Translations under genes and position numbers: made by a program
In this document: positions 8,386 through 16,513 of the stretch, in pieces
Layout of the letters: each line of letters opens with the position of its first letter
Numbering within the stretch: position 1 is the stretch's first letter
The notes under the pieces: generated by a model
Seen by the model: only the letters and a program-made list of their open reading frames with translations
What the model was told of the DNA's origin: nothing
Database searches by the model: none
Assembly: GCA_017303635.1 (NCBI GenBank)
Contig: JAFLCG010000001.1
Coordinates: 682,001-746,000 of the forward strand
Reading direction: 5' to 3'
From: Anaerolineae bacterium
Lineage (GTDB): Bacteria > Chloroflexota > Anaerolineae > Aggregatilineales > Phototrophicaceae
DNA length: 64,000 bases

Positions 8386-8754
8386 ATGGGTACGAGCATC
8401 AACATGCAGGTGACTGGTTTCGTTGGCAGCGATCCGCAGGTGCGTCAGGTAGGTGAACAAAGCGTCGCATCGTTCTCGGTGGCGGTCAGCCGCAAGAACC
8501 GCGCGGGTGAGAAGCAGACCCTCTGGGTGCGCGTCAACTGCTGGAACAAGCTATCTGAGGTGGCTGCGGAGTACGTGCACAAGGGGTCACTGGTGCAGGT
8601 GACGGCGGAATGGCTGCGCCTGAGCGCCTGGTCGGATCAGAGTGGCACGCCGCAGCCCAGCCTCGACATCGATGCCAACCGCCTCGTCCTGCTGGATCGC
8701 GCTGAGAACGGTGACAACGGGCACAGCGAAAGCGAGGAACAAATCCCGTTCTGA
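8386..8754 (+). CDS. ssb: Single-stranded DNA-binding protein
   Basis: A 122-aa SSB. The OB-fold runs from about residue 4 to 108 and includes VGSDPQVRQV, ASFSVAVSR and WVRVNCWNKLSEVAAEYVHKG. A short acidic linker leads to the conserved C-terminal tip EEQIPF, the docking peptide for replication and repair partners. It is preceded by a strong GGAGG site. It is shorter than typical chromosomal SSBs (~160-180 aa), as element-encoded copies often are. It is monocistronic, closed by a strong terminator, and probably protects transferred single strands in a recipient. Confidence 0.92.
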   Translation: MGTSINMQVTGFVGSDPQVRQVGEQSVASFSVAVSRKNRAGEKQTLWVRVNCWNKLSEVAAEYVHKGSLVQVTAEWLRLSAWSDQSGTPQPSLDIDANRLVLLDRAENGDNGHSESEEQIPF

Positions 8755-8770
8755 TGCGGCTCAGACCGCA

Positions 8771-8804
8771 GTGGTGCTGTCTCCTGGCAGACAGCACCAC
8801 TTTT
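8771..8804 (+). terminator. Rho-independent terminator of ssb
   Basis: A 12-bp perfect stem (GTGGTGCTGTCT / AGACAGCACCAC) with a 6-nt loop is followed directly by TTTTCTC, 17 bp after the ssb stop. Confidence 0.9.
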
Positions 8805-8926
8805 CTCAAATTACGCTGAAATTCACTATAGAGACATGGGTGCCAACCATTTTGTCCTGCTGGGTTGTACGACCAGCCATATGATCTGAGCCGCATCGTA
8901 TAGCTGAATGCGTGTGATGAATAACC

Positions 8927-8947
8927 GCATAGAATCTATGCTAAAAT
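8927..8947 (+). promoter_or_regulatory. Palindromic operator candidate and -10 upstream of hsdM
   Basis: GCATAGAATCTATGC (8927-8941) is a perfect 7+1+7 palindrome abutting TAAAAT (8942-8947), a -10-like hexamer 33 bp before the hsdM start. The layout suits a regulator controlling the restriction-modification operon. No controller gene is seen next to it. Confidence 0.45.
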
Positions 8948-8980
8948 GCAACTACACTCATTCGTACTCTGCAGGCACTC

Positions 8981-10489
8981 ATGACCATCATCAATCAGGA
9001 CGAAATTAACGCCATCCTCTGGCGGGCGTGTGATACTTTTCGTGGCACCATTGATCCATCCGAGTACAAGAACTACATCCTGGTGATGTTGTTCGTGAAG
9101 TACATTTCCGATGTTTGGATCGACCACCGTGAGGCGCTGATCGCCCAGTATGAGGGGGATGTCGGGCGGGCGGAGCGCTCGCTTCAGTACGAGCGGTTCA
9201 TCCTGCCCAAAGGCGCTGACTTCGCCACGCTCTACGAGCAGCGCAACGCCCCTAACCTGGGCGAGATCATCAACAAGGCGCTGGAAGCCATCGAAAATGC
9301 CAACAAAGCCAAGCTCAACGGCGTTTTCCGCAATATCGACTTCAACAGCGAGGCCAATCTGGGGCAGACCGCCCAGCGTAATGAACGGCTCCGCAACCTG
9401 CTGGCGGATTTTAAAAACGAGAAGCTCGACCTGCGTCCCTCCCGCGTGGGTGATCTGGACATCATCGGCAATGCCTATGAGTACCTGATCGGGCGGTTTG
9501 CCTCCGGTGCGGGCAAGAAAGCCGGGGAGTTCTACACGCCGCCCGAAGTTTCCGCGCTGCTGGCAGAACTGCTCGACCCGCAGCCGGGCGAGCGCATCTG
9601 TGACCCGGCCTGTGGCAGCGGCTCCCTGCTGATCCAGTGCGCCCGGCGGGTTAGCGGCGATAACTACTCGCTCTGGGGGCAGGAGATCAATGGGCAGACC
9701 TGGGCGCTGTGCATGATGAATATGTTCCTGCACAACGTCAACCAGCCGACGATCAAGTGGGATGACACGCTCAAGTCCCCGCAGTTGCTCGACCCGGACG
9801 GGCGGCTACTGCGCTTCAACGTGGTGGTAGCGAATCCGCCGTTTTCGCTGGACAAGTGGGGCGCGGACGGGGCCAAGGCCGACCTCTATAACCGCTTCCA
9901 CCGGGGCATTCCGCCCAAGAGCAAGGGCGATTACGCCTTCATCAGCCACATGGTTGAGACCACGCTCATCGGGGAGGCCGAGAATGGGCGCGTGGGGGTG
10001 ATCGTCCCGCACGGGGTGCTGTTCCGGGGCGGGGCGGAGGGAGCCATCCGCGAGCGGCTGATCCGCGAGAACCTGCTGGATGCGGTCATCGGTTTGCCCG
10101 CCAACCTGTTCTTCGGCACCGGCATCCCGGCGGCAATCCTGCTGTTCCGGCGGCACAAGCCGGATGAGAGCGTCTTGTTCATCGATGCCAGCCGGGAATT
10201 CGCAGCGGGGACCAACCAGAACAAGCTGCGCCGCGAGGATCTGGATAAGATCGTGGCGGTTTACCGCGACCGTGAGCCGGTGGAGAAGTATGCTTACCGG
10301 GCCACCCTGGCGGAGATCGAGACGAATGGCTTCAACCTGAACATTCCGCGGTATGTGGATACCTTTGAGGCGGAGGCCCCGATCGATATTGCCGCTGTCC
10401 AGCAGGAGATCAACACGCTGGAAAGCCAGTTGACCGATGTCCGCGCCCGCATGGCCCAGTATTTGCGGGAGTTGGGGCTGGATGGCTAA
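8981..10489 (+). CDS. hsdM: Type I restriction-modification methyltransferase subunit
   Basis: A 502-aa N6-adenine methyltransferase (gamma class). The N-terminal HsdM helical domain (~6-165) includes NYILVMLFVKYISD. The SAM-binding motif I CDPACGSGSLL is at ~206-216 and the catalytic NPPF at ~284-287. It modifies the host site and forms the M2S1 and R2M2S1 complexes with HsdS and HsdR encoded downstream. The C-terminal residues (RARMAQYLRELGLDG) occur again as a small remnant just before hsdS. First gene of a seven-gene operon. Confidence 0.97.
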   Translation: MTIINQDEINAILWRACDTFRGTIDPSEYKNYILVMLFVKYISDVWIDHREALIAQYEGDVGRAERSLQYERFILPKGADFATLYEQRNAPNLGEIINKALEAIENANKAKLNGVFRNIDFNSEANLGQTAQRNERLRNLLADFKNEKLDLRPSRVGDLDIIGNAYEYLIGRFASGAGKKAGEFYTPPEVSALLAELLDPQPGERICDPACGSGSLLIQCARRVSGDNYSLWGQEINGQTWALCMMNMFLHNVNQPTIKWDDTLKSPQLLDPDGRLLRFNVVVANPPFSLDKWGADGAKADLYNRFHRGIPPKSKGDYAFISHMVETTLIGEAENGRVGVIVPHGVLFRGGAEGAIRERLIRENLLDAVIGLPANLFFGTGIPAAILLFRRHKPDESVLFIDASREFAAGTNQNKLRREDLDKIVAVYRDREPVEKYAYRATLAEIETNGFNLNIPRYVDTFEAEAPIDIAAVQQEINTLESQLTDVRARMAQYLRELGLDG

Positions 10490-10519
10490 ACTACAGAATG
10501 TTAAGAGCGTTGACTGACG

Positions 10520-10903
10520 ATGAGACCCTTTGACACGGTGATCCTCACGACTGATTTGAGCGCAAACCTGCCTGCTGGCACCGAAGGTACCATCGTGGAT
10601 ACCTACGCGCTGGCGGACGATGTCTATATCGTCGAACTGTTCGACCGTGACGGCAGTACCCTGCAGGTCGTGGATGTGCGCGCTGACCAGATGACCGTTA
10701 CTCTGGCGGATTTTGCTCCGGGTGAGCGCATCGCGCTGCTGGCGGACGTCCCGGCACATAAGCTAGTGCGGGGACAGGTTGGCATTATTCAGGAGCGCGT
10801 CGCGGTCGGGGTCTACCGGGTGGAGTTTGCGGGCAAGGCGGCCAGCCTGACCCTGCACGCCGGGCAGATCATGCTGCTCCACTGGCAGCTTGAAACCGCC
10901 TGA
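10520..10903 (+). CDS. Tandem DUF4926-like small protein in the hsd operon
   Basis: A 127-aa protein made of two divergent ~55-aa copies of a small beta-barrel-like unit resembling DUF4926. The copies are ~4-58 (DTVILTTDL ... GTEGTIVDTY ... YIVELFDRDG) and ~68-122 (ERIALLADV ... GQVGIIQERV ... YRVEFAGKA). Function is unknown; single DUF4926 proteins are often found near toxin-antitoxin or restriction genes. It sits between hsdM and hsdS, where those genes normally abut, so it is an insertion into the operon. Confidence 0.7.
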   Translation: MRPFDTVILTTDLSANLPAGTEGTIVDTYALADDVYIVELFDRDGSTLQVVDVRADQMTVTLADFAPGERIALLADVPAHKLVRGQVGIIQERVAVGVYRVEFAGKAASLTLHAGQIMLLHWQLETA

Positions 10904-11232
10904 TACCCATTCACACGGGCCTTGTGGTAGCCGCAATTTATCAAATTTGAATCCCCGGGTTCGCCGCCTTTGTGATCTGATTTGCGGCGGCGGCGGCGGC
11001 GCTGCCAATCGTGCGTTGTTGGCGGTTGCTCCCGTGATTGCCGCCATTTGATGGCCGAACGTTGGCAGTATTGGCGGTGGTCAGTGGGGTGGTGGAGGTT
11101 TCAGGTTACAGATTTCAGGTTTCTGGTCGTTTGCGGCTTGATGCGATAATAACACAGGTTGGATAGAAAATCGGAACAAATGTTTCGATTTTGCCCTTGA
11201 CAGTGACCGGGGTAGGAAACGAGGGCAAACGT
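10904..11232. other. Non-coding spacer inside the hsd operon
   Basis: About 330 bp with no supported gene. It holds low-complexity GGCGGC and GGTGG stretches, a TTTCAGGTTACAGATTTCAGG quasi-repeat and the palindromic element at 11167-11192. Confidence 0.5.
11167..11192. repeat. Near-palindromic element, copy 1 (LexA-box-like core)
   Basis: A 26-bp near-palindrome whose half-sites are AAAATCG-AACA and TGTT-CGATTTT. The core is GAAC-AAAT-GTTT, close to the GAAC-N4-GTTC SOS box of Gram-positive LexA. A related copy lies at 46446-46470, also directly downstream of a gene. Confidence 0.5.
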
Positions 11233-11289
11233 ATGACAAGCATTCACGCCCAGATGGCGGCGTATTTGTGGGAGTTGGGGGTATCGTGA
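11233..11289 (+). pseudogene. Remnant of a duplicated hsdM 3' end
   Basis: An 18-codon ORF ending HAQMAAYLWELGVS matches the end of HsdM (RARMAQYLRELGLDG) in protein and DNA. Most of its last ~40 bases are identical to the hsdM tail. Its TGA overlaps the GTG start of hsdS, the usual hsdM-hsdS coupling arrangement. This suggests the tail of an older hsdM was left when the material at 10490-11232 was inserted or recombined in. It may still be translated to couple hsdS expression. Confidence 0.7.
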
Positions 11290-12518
11290 GTAATTGGGCA
11301 CCATTTTGGGATACGGCACCACTTCGAGACGTCGCTGACTTTAGGAATGGTGTGAACTTTAACTCAGCAAATAAAGGACGAGGAATCAAAGTAGTAGGTG
11401 TCTCGAATTTCCAAGATTATGTTGATGTGCCATACCATGAACTTGACGAGATTAACCCAACCGGAGTGGTTCGGGCTGAAGATCTACTACAAGAAAATGA
11501 TTTTGTTTTTGTCCGTTCAAATGGAAATCGCGCACTGATTGGGCGAAGCCTTTTTGTCCGCAACTTAACTGAGTCAGTTACACATTCAGGGTTCACTATT
11601 CGACTGCGCTTCATAAGCGACGTAATGCGATCAGAATTCTTCTCACAACTCATTCGATCAGACATTGCACGTAATGAGATGTCACATTTTGGAAGCGGGA
11701 CTAATATATCGAATTTGAGCCAGGAGATTCTTGGTTCTCTAGTTGTACCCCTCCCGCCGCTGCATGAACAACGTGCGATCGCTGCCATCCTCTCGACGTG
11801 GGACGAGGCGATCACTCTCACCACGCGCCTGATTGAGGCACTGCAACGGCGTAAACAGGCGCTCATGCAGCTTCTGCTCACGGGTGCGGTACGCTTTCCG
11901 GGGTTCGATGGGGAGTGGAAACGAACTAAAATCGGCGATGTTCTCCAACCTCGCAAGCGATTGAGCAAAACAACCGAATCTACAAACCGCTTGGTCAGTG
12001 TGCGGAGACGTTCTGGTGGTCTGTTTTGGAGAGCCACAGGCGACCAAGACCCTGAAGAATCGCTATCAACTCTTAATCGCATCCATGTTGGAGACTTCCT
12101 AATTTCAAGAAGACAAGTTGTACATGGTGCAATGAGTCTGGTACCTCCTGAGTTTGATGGGGGATATGTGTCAGACTCGTATGTGTCTCTAACTCCGTAC
12201 GACAAGGATGCGTTTGAAATACGATTCTTTGATTGGCTTTCCAAAACATACGCAATACATAAGCTGGCATTTGTTTCGAGCCACGGAGTCCACATAGAAA
12301 AGCTATTCTTTGATCTTGATACATTTCTAGGACATCATATTTCTGTTCCACCAACAGCGTCCGAGCAAACGCATATTTCGAACGCACTTGACAGCATTGA
12401 AACCTATACTGCTTTGCAAAAGTACATGGTCGAATACCTGACTTCGCAAAAACGTGGGCTGATGCAGCAATTGCTCACCGGCGCGGTGCGGGTGGGTGAA
12501 GTGGAAGCAGGAGGATAG
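11286..12518 (+). CDS. hsdS: Type I restriction-modification specificity subunit
   Basis: A 410-aa HsdS with two target-recognition domains. TRD1 is about residues 1-165, and a central conserved helix carries PPLHEQRAIAAILSTWDEA and KQALMQLLLTGAVRFPGF. TRD2 is about 215-370, and the C-terminal helix carries QKRGLMQQLLTGAVRV. The GTG start at 11286 is chosen because it overlaps the hsdM-tail remnant (GTGA) and follows a GGGGG-rich ribosome site. TRD coding DNA is visibly AT-richer than the conserved helices, as expected for exchangeable domains. The bipartite target cannot be read from sequence. Confidence 0.95.
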   Translation: MSNWAPFWDTAPLRDVADFRNGVNFNSANKGRGIKVVGVSNFQDYVDVPYHELDEINPTGVVRAEDLLQENDFVFVRSNGNRALIGRSLFVRNLTESVTHSGFTIRLRFISDVMRSEFFSQLIRSDIARNEMSHFGSGTNISNLSQEILGSLVVPLPPLHEQRAIAAILSTWDEAITLTTRLIEALQRRKQALMQLLLTGAVRFPGFDGEWKRTKIGDVLQPRKRLSKTTESTNRLVSVRRRSGGLFWRATGDQDPEESLSTLNRIHVGDFLISRRQVVHGAMSLVPPEFDGGYVSDSYVSLTPYDKDAFEIRFFDWLSKTYAIHKLAFVSSHGVHIEKLFFDLDTFLGHHISVPPTASEQTHISNALDSIETYTALQKYMVEYLTSQKRGLMQQLLTGAVRVGEVEAGG

Positions 12519-12520
12519 GC

Positions 12521-12781
12521 ATGTCAGAATTGCCTGATCGAAGCCTCGAAGCACATTGGAGAGCCTTTGCCAAACGGATTGAGCTGCCGACCCTGCGTGT
12601 GGCTAAAATTGACGATTATGGTGAAGAAGCGATCTTTGTGGAATTTGACCTGGGTCACATGAGCGCTGCGTTTGATTCAGAGAAACACAGACAGAAAATC
12701 ATGGCCCGATACAACCTGCGCGTGCTTAAGATTTTGGATGAAGCCGGAACGGGACAATGTATTGTGGGCTGGTTCCAATAG
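12521..12781 (+). CDS. Small hypothetical protein in the hsd operon (86 aa)
   Basis: A strong GGAGG site precedes ATG 12521, 2 bp after hsdS. The 86-aa product is acidic and mixed alpha/beta with no recognised domain. It is followed by a leftover hsdS tail, so it looks like cargo inserted between hsdS and the next gene. It may be a regulator or immunity-type modulator of the restriction complex (speculative). Confidence 0.65.
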   Translation: MSELPDRSLEAHWRAFAKRIELPTLRVAKIDDYGEEAIFVEFDLGHMSAAFDSEKHRQKIMARYNLRVLKILDEAGTGQCIVGWFQ

Positions 12782-12830
12782 GCTTGATCGATAGGGTGGA
12801 TGAAGGCGAGCATGTGCGGGACATCGGCTA

Positions 12831-12887
12831 TGCCTGATGCAACAATTGATCACTGGCGCGGTGCGGATTCGCACACAAAGGGAATAG
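12831..12887 (+). pseudogene. Remnant of a duplicated hsdS 3' end
   Basis: The frame read from 12834 gives LMQQLITGAVRIRTQRE and a stop, matching the C-terminus of HsdS (LMQQLLTGAVRVGE). The underlying DNA is also nearly identical over ~30 bases. It has no start and is detached from any HsdS body. It shows that the 86-aa gene was placed into the operon with duplication or replacement of the hsdS end. Confidence 0.7.
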
Positions 12888-12888
12888 C

Positions 12889-13341
12889 ATGGATGCAATC
12901 TTGCTCAAGATCATCTCAGACCATCGTCAATACCTCAACTTCTTCATCGTAGTCATTGGATTGCCACTCGCACTACGTCTAGTACCCACGGCAGAGCCGA
13001 ATTCTACTAACGTGGTTTCTTATGACTTGATCAACTTTGTGATTCTTGCTCCTAGTTTTTTAGCTGCGCCGCTCATGATTACAAAGCCATCTTGGGAGAA
13101 AGTTACCACCTTCTCGCTCACGCAACGGTTGGCTTTACTAATATACAATGGTCTATGGGATGCCTTACTGTTTGCGTTTGGACTATCCACCATTATCGCA
13201 ACCGTCCAATGGAATAGACAACCAGATGATTCAAGGATGGAACCCCTTGTTGCACTCTTTGGAATCGCTACATTATTGATAGAACGGTATCGTTCTGGAG
13301 AATTGCAGCCCTTATTCGAAAAGATTGCTGATGTCGAGTGA
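12889..13341 (+). CDS. Small integral membrane protein in the hsd operon
   Basis: A 150-aa protein with about four hydrophobic segments (~16-32, ~47-65, ~80-105, ~120-132). I recognise no family. The start at 12889 has AAAGGGA upstream. Base composition is AT-richer than hsdR and hsdM, suggesting separate acquisition. Its last 11 bp overlap hsdR. A membrane protein in a restriction operon may be unrelated cargo or an accessory defence effector. Confidence 0.65.
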   Translation: MDAILLKIISDHRQYLNFFIVVIGLPLALRLVPTAEPNSTNVVSYDLINFVILAPSFLAAPLMITKPSWEKVTTFSLTQRLALLIYNGLWDALLFAFGLSTIIATVQWNRQPDDSRMEPLVALFGIATLLIERYRSGELQPLFEKIADVE

Positions 13342-16300
13342 CAGCTACCGCGAACTGACCGCCTCCCAGATCCCCGCCCTGCGGCTGCTGATGACGCTGG
13401 GCTGGCAGTACCTGACCCCGGCGGAAGCCCTGGAGGCCCGGGGCGGCAAACGCAGCGCCGTCCTGTTGGAAGGGGTGCTGCTCGAGTGGCTGCGGACGCA
13501 TAACCACATCCAGCATCAGGGGCGGCAAGTGCCGTTCAGCGAGTCCAATCTGGCGCTGGCAGTCAATAAACTGCGGGATGGCGTGCGGACCGGGCAGGGC
13601 CTGATCGCGGCGAGCATGGACGCCTACGACCTGCTGACCCTGCCGGTCAGCCTGGAACAGACGATCAACGGCGATAAACGCTCGTTCGACCTGATCTACA
13701 TCGACTGGGCGCACCCGGAAAACAACGTCTATCACGTCACGGATGAATTTGAAGTCGAGCGAGAGACCAGCAACCAGACGCGCCGCCCGGACATCGTCCT
13801 GTTCGTCAATGGCATTCCGCTGGCGGTGATCGAATGCAAACGCTCCGACATGCAGACGCGCAAGGGCGAGCGGGCTGTCTACCAGGCGGTGGAGCAAATG
13901 CTGCGGAACCAGGGCCGGGAGGAAATCCCACGGCTGTTCGCCTATGCTCAACTGCTGCTGGCGGTCAGCCCACACGATGCGCTGTATGCGACCAGCGGCA
14001 CCAGCAAACCGTACTGGGCGGCATGGCGGGAAGAAGGGCTGGACGAGGCGGCGCTGGACCCGTTCATCAACCAACCGTTGAGCGCGGAGGAGGCCGTTCG
14101 TCTGCTGGACTGGCGGGATGAAGCCTGGCGCATCCGGCAGCATCTGGCGGCGCTGCCGACCCGCACGCCGAATGCCCAGGATCGCGGCATTTATGCGCTG
14201 CTGCGCCCGGCCCGCCTGCTCGACCTGGCGTATGGGTTCATGGTCTTCGATGCCGGGGTGAAGAAGGTAGCGCGGTACCAGCAGTATTTCGCCATCAAGG
14301 CGACGATGCAGCGGGTCACCCAGGCGGAGGCGGATGGGTCACGGGCGGGCGGGGTCATCTGGCACACAACGGGCAGCGGCAAATCCCTGACGATGGTCAT
14401 GCTGGCGAAGGCGCTGGCGCTGCACCCGGCTATTCCCAATCCGCGGGTGGTGATCGTGACCGACCGCATCGACCTGGACAATCAAATCTGGGGGACGTTT
14501 CACAACTGCGGCAAGAAAGTGGCCCAGGCGAGCAGCGGCGCGCACCTGATCGACCTGGTGGGGGATGAGAAGGCGGACATCATCACCACGGTCATCGATA
14601 AGTTTGAGACGGCGGCGCGGCGGAAGGAACGCAGCGGGGCGCGGGATGTCTTCATCCTGGTGGATGAAAGCCATCGCGGTCACAGCCGCTTCGGCCTGAA
14701 TCATCAGATGATGAAAGCGGTCTTCCCGCAGGGCTGTTACATCGGCTTCACCGGCACGCCGCTGCTCAAGCAGGAAAAGAGTACGGCGGCGACCTTCGGC
14801 GGGTTCATCCACAAGTACACGATGCGGCAGGCGGTCGAGGATGGCGCGGTGGTGCCGCTGCTGTATGAAGGGCGGGTGATCGAACTCGACCAGGATCGGG
14901 AGATCATCGACGCGGATTTCGAGGAACTGACCGAGGGCATGAGCGAGGCGGAAAAGCGGGATCTCAAGCGCAATATGAGCCGCAAGGAAGAAGTCTTCAA
15001 TGTGCGGCTGCGCCTCAAGCGGGTGGCGCGGGATCTGGCGGCGCACTATAAACAGAACTGGCGGGACAGCGGCTTCAAGGCACAGTTCGCCACCTCCAGC
15101 AAGGCCAGCGCCATCACGTATGCCGAGCTGCTGCGGAAGGAGGGCATCCGCTGCGAGGTCATCATCTCCGCGCCGGATACCCGCGAAGGCACCGAGGACT
15201 CGGAGGGCGGCGCGGATGATGTCGCTGACTTCTGGAGCCGGACGCTGGCACGGTACAAAAATGATGAACAAACCTATCTGCGCGAGGTGCTCAAGTCCTT
15301 CCACGACGCCGAAGGGGTGGAAGTGTTGATCGTGGTGGATAAGCTGCTGGTGGGCTTTGATGAGCCGCGCAACACCGTGCTGTATGTGGATAAGTCGCTG
15401 CGCGAACACGGGCTGTTGCAGGCAATTGCCCGCGTCAACCGGTTGTTCGAGAACAAGACACACGGTTACATCCTGGATTATCGCGGTGTGCTGGGGGAAC
15501 TGGACGAAGCCATGCAGATGTACGGGGCATTAGAGGGCTTCGACGCCGAGGATGTGCAGGAAACTCTGACCGATACCCGCGCCGTCATCGCCACGCTGCC
15601 CCAGGTGCATTCGGCCTTGTGGGCGGTATTCAGTCCGCTGCCCAACCAGGATGATGTGGAGTCGATGGAGCGCTTCCTTGAACCGGAGGATCAGCGCCAG
15701 GCGTTCTATGAGGCGCTGACGGCTTATGCCCGGGTGCTCAAGACGGCGCTCTCGACCTTGTGGTTCATCGAGGAGACCCAGCCCAAGCAAATCAGCGGGT
15801 ACAAGCGCGACCTGACCTTTTTCCACCAACTCCGCACTGCTGTCAAACTGCGGTATGCCGAGGCGATCGCCTACGACGAGTATGAGGCGCGGGTGCGCGA
15901 ACTGCTGAACGATCACATCAAGGCCACGAGCGTCACGATTCTGGTCGCAGGGCTGGACATCTTCGACCGCGAGGCGTTCGATGCGGCTGTGGCCGCCCTG
16001 ACCGAGCCACAGGCCAAAGCCGACACCATTCTCTCCCATGCCCAGCGCACCATCAGCGAAAAGATGGAGGAGAACCCGGCTTTCTACCGTCGCCTCTCCG
16101 AGATGATCGATGAGACCATTCAGGCTTATCGGGATGAGCGCCTGAGCGAGTTGGACTTCGAGAAGCGGGCCGAAGCGATCCGCGATCTGCTGCGTACAGG
16201 GGAAGGAGAGGGTCAACCCGCGCCGCTGGTCGGTCACCGGGATGCGTTCGCTTACTATGGCGTCCTCACCGCGTACATCGAACACCCGGCGGATTGGATG

Positions 16301-16513
16301 GTCGAGCTGGCTTTGCAGGCGGAAGGCATCATCAACCAGCGCAAGATTCGGGACTGGGTCGGCAACCCGGATGTCGAGAACCAGATGAAGCGGGAACTGG
16401 ATAACCTGCTGTATGATCCGCTGCGGACGGCGGGGATCAGCCTGAGCGATGATCGGCTGACAGCGTTGATCGAGGCGATTATCATGGTCGCCCGCAAACG
16501 GGATGGGCTGTAA
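13331..16513 (+). CDS. hsdR: Type I restriction endonuclease subunit
   Basis: A 1060-aa HsdR. The N-terminal PD-(D/E)XK nuclease (~70-190) has RPDIVLFVNGIPLAVIECK at ~152-170. A superfamily 2 translocase follows, with Walker A TTGSGKSLT (~345-353), the DEAH-box variant VDESHRGH (~443-450) and motif III-like GFTGTPLL. A helical C-terminal coupling domain completes it. ATG 13331 is preferred over the TTG at 13325. It translocates DNA and cleaves unmodified DNA away from the site, together with HsdM and HsdS. All core motifs look intact. Confidence 0.96.
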   Translation: MSSDSYRELTASQIPALRLLMTLGWQYLTPAEALEARGGKRSAVLLEGVLLEWLRTHNHIQHQGRQVPFSESNLALAVNKLRDGVRTGQGLIAASMDAYDLLTLPVSLEQTINGDKRSFDLIYIDWAHPENNVYHVTDEFEVERETSNQTRRPDIVLFVNGIPLAVIECKRSDMQTRKGERAVYQAVEQMLRNQGREEIPRLFAYAQLLLAVSPHDALYATSGTSKPYWAAWREEGLDEAALDPFINQPLSAEEAVRLLDWRDEAWRIRQHLAALPTRTPNAQDRGIYALLRPARLLDLAYGFMVFDAGVKKVARYQQYFAIKATMQRVTQAEADGSRAGGVIWHTTGSGKSLTMVMLAKALALHPAIPNPRVVIVTDRIDLDNQIWGTFHNCGKKVAQASSGAHLIDLVGDEKADIITTVIDKFETAARRKERSGARDVFILVDESHRGHSRFGLNHQMMKAVFPQGCYIGFTGTPLLKQEKSTAATFGGFIHKYTMRQAVEDGAVVPLLYEGRVIELDQDREIIDADFEELTEGMSEAEKRDLKRNMSRKEEVFNVRLRLKRVARDLAAHYKQNWRDSGFKAQFATSSKASAITYAELLRKEGIRCEVIISAPDTREGTEDSEGGADDVADFWSRTLARYKNDEQTYLREVLKSFHDAEGVEVLIVVDKLLVGFDEPRNTVLYVDKSLREHGLLQAIARVNRLFENKTHGYILDYRGVLGELDEAMQMYGALEGFDAEDVQETLTDTRAVIATLPQVHSALWAVFSPLPNQDDVESMERFLEPEDQRQAFYEALTAYARVLKTALSTLWFIEETQPKQISGYKRDLTFFHQLRTAVKLRYAEAIAYDEYEARVRELLNDHIKATSVTILVAGLDIFDREAFDAAVAALTEPQAKADTILSHAQRTISEKMEENPAFYRRLSEMIDETIQAYRDERLSELDFEKRAEAIRDLLRTGEGEGQPAPLVGHRDAFAYYGVLTAYIEHPADWMVELALQAEGIINQRKIRDWVGNPDVENQMKRELDNLLYDPLRTAGISLSDDRLTALIEAIIMVARKRDGL

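Noticed and set aside
9806..10759. Long minus-strand ORF antisense to hsdM
   Set aside because: Low-complexity, Arg/Leu/His-rich translation typical of shadow frames in GC-rich DNA; the plus strand encodes an intact methyltransferase with all motifs.
14339..15463. Long minus-strand ORF antisense to hsdR
   Set aside because: Shadow of the helicase-coding frame with no recognisable domain or ribosome site.
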